Source: an uncultured Bacteroidota bacterium
GTDB lineage: Bacteria > Bacteroidota > Bacteroidia > NS11-12g > UBA955
Assembly (NCBI GenBank): GCA_903953615.1
Contig: CAJBKH010000333.1
Location: 1-10,497 of the forward strand
Direction of reading: 5' to 3'
Length of the DNA: 10,497 nucleotides
Positions 7,260-10,497 of this stretch are shown one piece after another. The notes under the pieces were generated by a model. It made no database searches, was not told the DNA's origin, and saw nothing but the letters and a program-made list of their open reading frames with translations. The translations under genes were made by a program, and so were the position numbers. Numbering within the stretch: position 1 is the first letter of the stretch; each line of letters starts with the position of its first letter.

Positions 7260-7286
7260 AAGTCCTGATAAAACTATCAGGACTTT
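7259..7286 (-). terminator. Strong intrinsic terminator of tRNA-Leu
   Basis: AGTCCTGATA (7261-7270) and TATCAGGACT (7275-7284) pair perfectly over 10 bp, extendable to 12 with flanking A/T pairs, around a 4-nt loop. On the minus strand the hairpin begins 14 nt after the tRNA 3' end and runs into seven or more T residues. A shorter T-rich tail exists on the plus strand. Confidence 0.9.
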
Positions 7287-7299
7287 CTCTACTTCACGG

Positions 7300-7379
7300 T
7301 GCCCAGGACCGGAGTCGAACCGGTACGGTTTCCCACAGGTGTTTGAGACCAGCGCGTCTACCAATTCCGCCACCTGGGC
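7300..7379 (-). tRNA. tRNA-Leu (anticodon CAA)
   Basis: The 80-nt minus-strand sequence folds as a tRNA. The acceptor stem is GCCCAGG/CCTGGGC (7 perfect pairs) with discriminator A, the D-arm is GCGGAATTGGTAGACGC as in bacterial tRNA-Leu, and the T-arm is ACCGG-TTCGACT-CCGGT. The anticodon loop CTCAAAC gives anticodon CAA (7343-7345), which reads UUG. The variable region (TGGGAAACCGT) is long enough for a small type II arm with a GG/CC stem. The anticodon stem CTGGT/ACCTG has one U-U mismatch at its second pair. The 3' CCA is not encoded (the sequence continues CCG) and must be added after transcription. It has its own promoter and terminator. Confidence 0.93.
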
Positions 7380-7401
7380 TTTTCCTTCCTAAAAAGGAGT
7401 G

Positions 7402-7432
7402 CAAATTTAGGATTAATTCTTTCTAAAGCAAA
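7402..7432 (-). promoter_or_regulatory. Bacteroidota promoter TTTG-N19-TAAATTTG for tRNA-Leu
   Basis: On the minus strand TTTG (7429-7432) is followed after exactly 19 nt by TAAATTTG (7402-7409). Transcription would begin about 16-18 nt before the tRNA 5' end at 7379. This matches the spacing of the promoter at 5678-5708. Confidence 0.72.
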
Positions 7433-7514
7433 TACAATTTGTAGAAAAATTTATAAGAGAAAAACATTTTCATAATAGTGTGTTAACATTATAAAGACTT
7501 TCTTTGCATGAAGT

Positions 7515-8540
7515 ATGACCCGGTATACCCTTCATCTATTATTGTTTCTTGTTGTTCTTAGCGCTGCTACCTGTCGCAATAAGAGCAATGTTTCTAATGG
7601 GAAGGTGCTCAGCATCGCCTTTTATAACATCGATAATTTATATGATGATGTGGATGATACCGACCACGATGACCAAGACTTTACACCCAACGGTCAATAC
7701 CAATGGACGAGCGACCGCTACCATCAAAAATTAGACAACATGGCCAAGGTCATTGCTCAATTGGCCAATGGCAAAGCACCAGATGTGCTAGGTGTATGCG
7801 AATTGGAAAGTGCAAAAGCACTAGAAGATCTTATCAATACAGGCGATTTGAAAGGGCAATATGGCATGGTACATTATGATTCGCCCGACGAGCGTGGCGT
7901 AGATGTGGCCTTGATTTATAAAACTAGAAAATTCAAAGTACTCAGTTCAGAAAAAGTACCAGTCGTACTTACCAAAGATTTAAATGACCGTACCCGCGAT
8001 CAATTGTTCGTAAAGGCTTTGTTAATAGCATCAAACGATACCATTTGTTTTTATGTATGCCATTTCCCATCGCGAAGAGAAGGCAAAGATGAGAGTGAAA
8101 TAAATCGCATGGATGCAGCAAAAACGTGTAGAAATTTCATTAATTCGCATCTGAACATGGTAAACGATCATCTAATTGTAATGGGCGATTTTAACGATGA
8201 GCCTTGGGATAAAAGTATCAAAGAAGGTGTCATGGCCAATAACATCAATCAAAAGGGTGGGGCCAATTTATTGAATTTGATGTGGGACTTTAAATCAGTT
8301 GGTAGAGGTTCTTATAATTTCAAAGGTCAAATGAATTGCCTCGATCAATTCATGATAACACCATCACTTATCGATGGTAAAAAAATAGAATACATAAAAA
8401 AGTCGGTGAATATTTTGGATGCCAACTGGTTAACTCAAACAGGCAAATATGAAGGCTTCCCTTTAAGAACATTTGGTGGCAATAAATGGTTAAATGGTTA
8501 CAGTGATCATTATCCAATTTACCTCGAACTACAATATTAA
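7515..8540 (+). CDS. Exported endonuclease/exonuclease/phosphatase (EEP) family protein
   Basis: The 341-residue protein starts with a signal peptide (residues ~1-19). C20 follows LSAAT, a poor lipobox, so lipidation is uncertain. The rest is a full EEP-fold hydrolase. FYNIDNLYD has N38, VCELE has the metal-binding E96, and GVDVALIY (128-135) is conserved. CHFPSR gives H183, GDFNDEP gives D225 and N227, LDQFM gives D277, and SDHYP gives the catalytic D331/H332 pair. All catalytic positions of the Mg-dependent family are present, so it should be active. The substrate could be nucleic acid, a phosphoester or a sugar phosphate; sequence alone does not tell. An upstream ATG at 7508 is out of frame. 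No convincing promoter box is seen in 7440-7514. The ppk1 start lies 18 nt after its stop, which suggests co-transcription. Confidence 0.9.
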   Translation: MTRYTLHLLLFLVVLSAATCRNKSNVSNGKVLSIAFYNIDNLYDDVDDTDHDDQDFTPNGQYQWTSDRYHQKLDNMAKVIAQLANGKAPDVLGVCELESAKALEDLINTGDLKGQYGMVHYDSPDERGVDVALIYKTRKFKVLSSEKVPVVLTKDLNDRTRDQLFVKALLIASNDTICFYVCHFPSRREGKDESEINRMDAAKTCRNFINSHLNMVNDHLIVMGDFNDEPWDKSIKEGVMANNINQKGGANLLNLMWDFKSVGRGSYNFKGQMNCLDQFMITPSLIDGKKIEYIKKSVNILDANWLTQTGKYEGFPLRTFGGNKWLNGYSDHYPIYLELQY

Positions 8541-8558
8541 AAAGTGTAAGGTTGCAAT

Positions 8559-10497
8559 ATGGCAAAAAAGAAAATTAGTTACATTAACAGAGAAATAAGT
8601 TGGCTTGCATTCAATGATAGAGTATTGCAAGAAGCCAATGATGCAAATGTTCCCTTGTTGGAACGCCTAAAATTTTTAGGTATTTTTTCTTCTAACCTCG
8701 ATGAGTTTTTTAGGGTGCGAGTAGCTACCAACAAGCGCATGCTCCAAATTAAAAAGGGCAGCCTTGAACAAATCAATCAAAAGGAAATCAAAATGCTTTT
8801 GAAAGAAATTCACGATAAGGTAATTGTTCAACAGGCAAAATTCAATTTAATCTATCAAAACATATTAGAAGAATTTAAGGCAAAGAATATTTTTTTCATC
8901 AACGAAAAACAAATCAATATTCAGCAAGTAGCCGAGGTGAGAAAATATTTTAAAGAAGAAATTCTCAACGCCATTTTCCCTTTGATACTATCACAAGATA
9001 GCCCTTTTCCTTTCTTAAGAGATAATACTGTTTATTTGGCCTGTAAACTTAAAAACAGTTTGACTGGTGAAATTAAGTATGCCCTAATTCCTCTGCCTAC
9101 CAAAGTTAAGAAACGTTTCTTTCAATTGAAAAAACAAGATGGTAATACCTTTATCATGTTTGTTGATGATGTTATACGTATTAATTTAGATGTGGTGTTC
9201 TCGAGTTTCGATTACGATAGTTTCGAAGCGTATACCATTAAATTAACCCGCGATGCTGAATTGGATTTGGACAATGATATTTCTCAAAACTTAGTCGATA
9301 AATTAAGTGAGATTTTAAAGCAAAGAAAGAAAGGTGTGCCGGTGCGTTTTATTTACGATGCCGATATTGCGCCCGACTTGTTGAAATTCATCAATCGCAA
9401 GTTGAGGGTGAAAAGTGAGGAGTTAATTCCTGGTCAACGTTACCATAATTTCAAAGATTTTATTTCCTTCCCGGACATTAAACGCTCAGATTTAAAATAC
9501 CAAAGCATAGACCCATTGTACATGCCTGAGTTAGACAATGCCAAATGTTTGTTCGATGTGATAAAAAAGCGGGATTATTTGCTCAGTAATCCCTACCAAC
9601 CTTTTGGGTATGTAGTGCGTTTATTGCGCGAGGCGGCTATTGATCCATCGGTATTGGCCATTAAAATTACATTGTACCGTGTGGCCGAAAATTCTAACAT
9701 CGTCAATGCTTTAATTAATGCGGTAAAAAATGGCAAAAAAGTATTTGTGGTGATGGAATTAAAAGCGCGTTTTGATGAAGAACACAATATCTTTTGGAGT
9801 ACCAAATTAAGAGAAGCTGGGGCTACAGTTTTATTCGGTGTACCGCGTTATAAAATACATACCAAGATGTGTTTAATTTACCGCAAGGAAAACAATATTG
9901 TAAATTTATATGCGCATTTAGGAACGGGTAATTACAACGGTGAAACTGCCCGCATTTATTGCGACCATTCAATTTTTACAAGTAATAAAAAGCTAACCAC
10001 AGAGGTGAGCAGGGTATTTAATCTCATTGAAGATTTTAAAACCAAAACGATTAAATTTAATCAGCTGCTGGTTGCACCAGTGAATTTGAAAGAATCAATT
10101 ATAAAAATGATTGATGTTGAAATAAAAAATAAAAAGCTGAAAAAAGAGGCATTCATTATTATGAAGATGAACAGCTTAGTAGATGTTGAAGTTATTAATA
10201 AGCTCTATGCAGCAAGCAATGCAGGTGTCAAGGTTCAATTAATTATTAGGGGTATGTGCTGTTTAGTGCCAGGTGTTAAAGGTCAAAGCGAAAACATTAA
10301 TGTCATCAGTATCATTGATAGGTTTTTGGAGCATGCGAGGATTTATGTTTTTGCCAATGGGGGTAAAGAGAAAATGTATCTGGGCTCTGCCGATATGATG
10401 ACCCGTAATTTGGAAAATCGCATTGAGATTTGTTTTCCAATACTCGATCCAAAGGTGAAAGAAGAGCTTAACATGTTGTTAAAAATACAGTTGAGTG
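8559..10497 (+). CDS. ppk1: Polyphosphate kinase 1 (3' end outside window)
   Basis: The frame is open from ATG 8559 to the window edge (646 codons) without a stop; about 40-60 residues are missing compared with the usual ~690. PPK1 reversibly transfers the gamma phosphate of ATP to inorganic polyphosphate. The N-terminal domain starts ISYINREISWLAFNDRVLQEA and includes SSNLDEFFRVRV (N46, ATP-contact region). The catalytic part holds R374 (LYRVA) and R404 (KARFDE), which match the Mg-binding arginines of the E. coli enzyme. H434 (IHTKM) matches the autophosphorylated histidine, and H453 lies in AHLGTGNYN. R564 (IRGMCC), H592 and the SADMMTRNLENRIE block (from 610) complete the active site. All key residues are intact. 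The upstream AAGG at 8548-8551 is at most a weak ribosome-binding site. It follows the EEP gene by 18 nt, so the two are probably one transcript. Confidence 0.96.
   Translation, partial: MAKKKISYINREISWLAFNDRVLQEANDANVPLLERLKFLGIFSSNLDEFFRVRVATNKRMLQIKKGSLEQINQKEIKMLLKEIHDKVIVQQAKFNLIYQNILEEFKAKNIFFINEKQINIQQVAEVRKYFKEEILNAIFPLILSQDSPFPFLRDNTVYLACKLKNSLTGEIKYALIPLPTKVKKRFFQLKKQDGNTFIMFVDDVIRINLDVVFSSFDYDSFEAYTIKLTRDAELDLDNDISQNLVDKLSEILKQRKKGVPVRFIYDADIAPDLLKFINRKLRVKSEELIPGQRYHNFKDFISFPDIKRSDLKYQSIDPLYMPELDNAKCLFDVIKKRDYLLSNPYQPFGYVVRLLREAAIDPSVLAIKITLYRVAENSNIVNALINAVKNGKKVFVVMELKARFDEEHNIFWSTKLREAGATVLFGVPRYKIHTKMCLIYRKENNIVNLYAHLGTGNYNGETARIYCDHSIFTSNKKLTTEVSRVFNLIEDFKTKTIKFNQLLVAPVNLKESIIKMIDVEIKNKKLKKEAFIIMKMNSLVDVEVINKLYAASNAGVKVQLIIRGMCCLVPGVKGQSENINVISIIDRFLEHARIYVFANGGKEKMYLGSADMMTRNLENRIEICFPILDPKVKEELNMLLKIQLS

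Noticed and set aside
7499..7506. TTTCTTTG as a -7 box for the EEP gene
   Set aside because: It lacks the required A at position 2 and has no TTTG at the right spacing, and it lies only 8 nt from the ATG.

Overview
The window reads as a chromosomal segment of a Bacteroidota bacterium, probably a free-living, T9SS-bearing lineage. Four signs support this. DNA is AT-rich. A giant secreted protein ends in a type B T9SS sorting domain. Promoters fit the Bacteroidota pattern TTTG-N19-TAnnTTTG rather than the -35/-10 type. Few genes have a clear Shine-Dalgarno sequence.

Layout, left to right. The last 24 codons of a probable sensor histidine kinase (+) meet, tail to tail, a gene for an exported thioredoxin-fold protein (-, 85-696). 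Next is a two-gene minus-strand operon. Its first gene (1342-5670) encodes a 1442-residue secreted protein with an IgGFc-binding-like head, a long stalk of cysteine-paired PKD/Ig-like modules and a T9SS type B tail. Its second gene (850-1329), 12 nt downstream, encodes a small exported TlpA-like thioredoxin. A hairpin terminator then precedes mdh, malate dehydrogenase (-, 5907-6842). The 457 nt between mdh and the tRNA gene hold no convincing gene but carry two copies of a ~116-nt direct repeat with a 68-nt identical core. A tRNA-Leu(CAA) gene (-, 7300-7379) follows, with its own promoter and a strong terminator. On the plus strand an exported endonuclease/exonuclease/phosphatase-fold protein (7515-8540) is followed 18 nt later by ppk1, polyphosphate kinase (8559 to the window edge, 3' end missing).

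Functionally, mdh, tRNA-Leu and ppk1 are core housekeeping genes. The accessory interest lies in the secreted modular protein with its adjacent thioredoxin, in that protein's unusual TTG start sitting almost on its promoter, and in the repeat pair beside the tRNA gene. That repeat also matches, in inverted orientation, the 3' end and flank of the tRNA gene. I see no CRISPR array, insertion sequence, phage gene or defence system.
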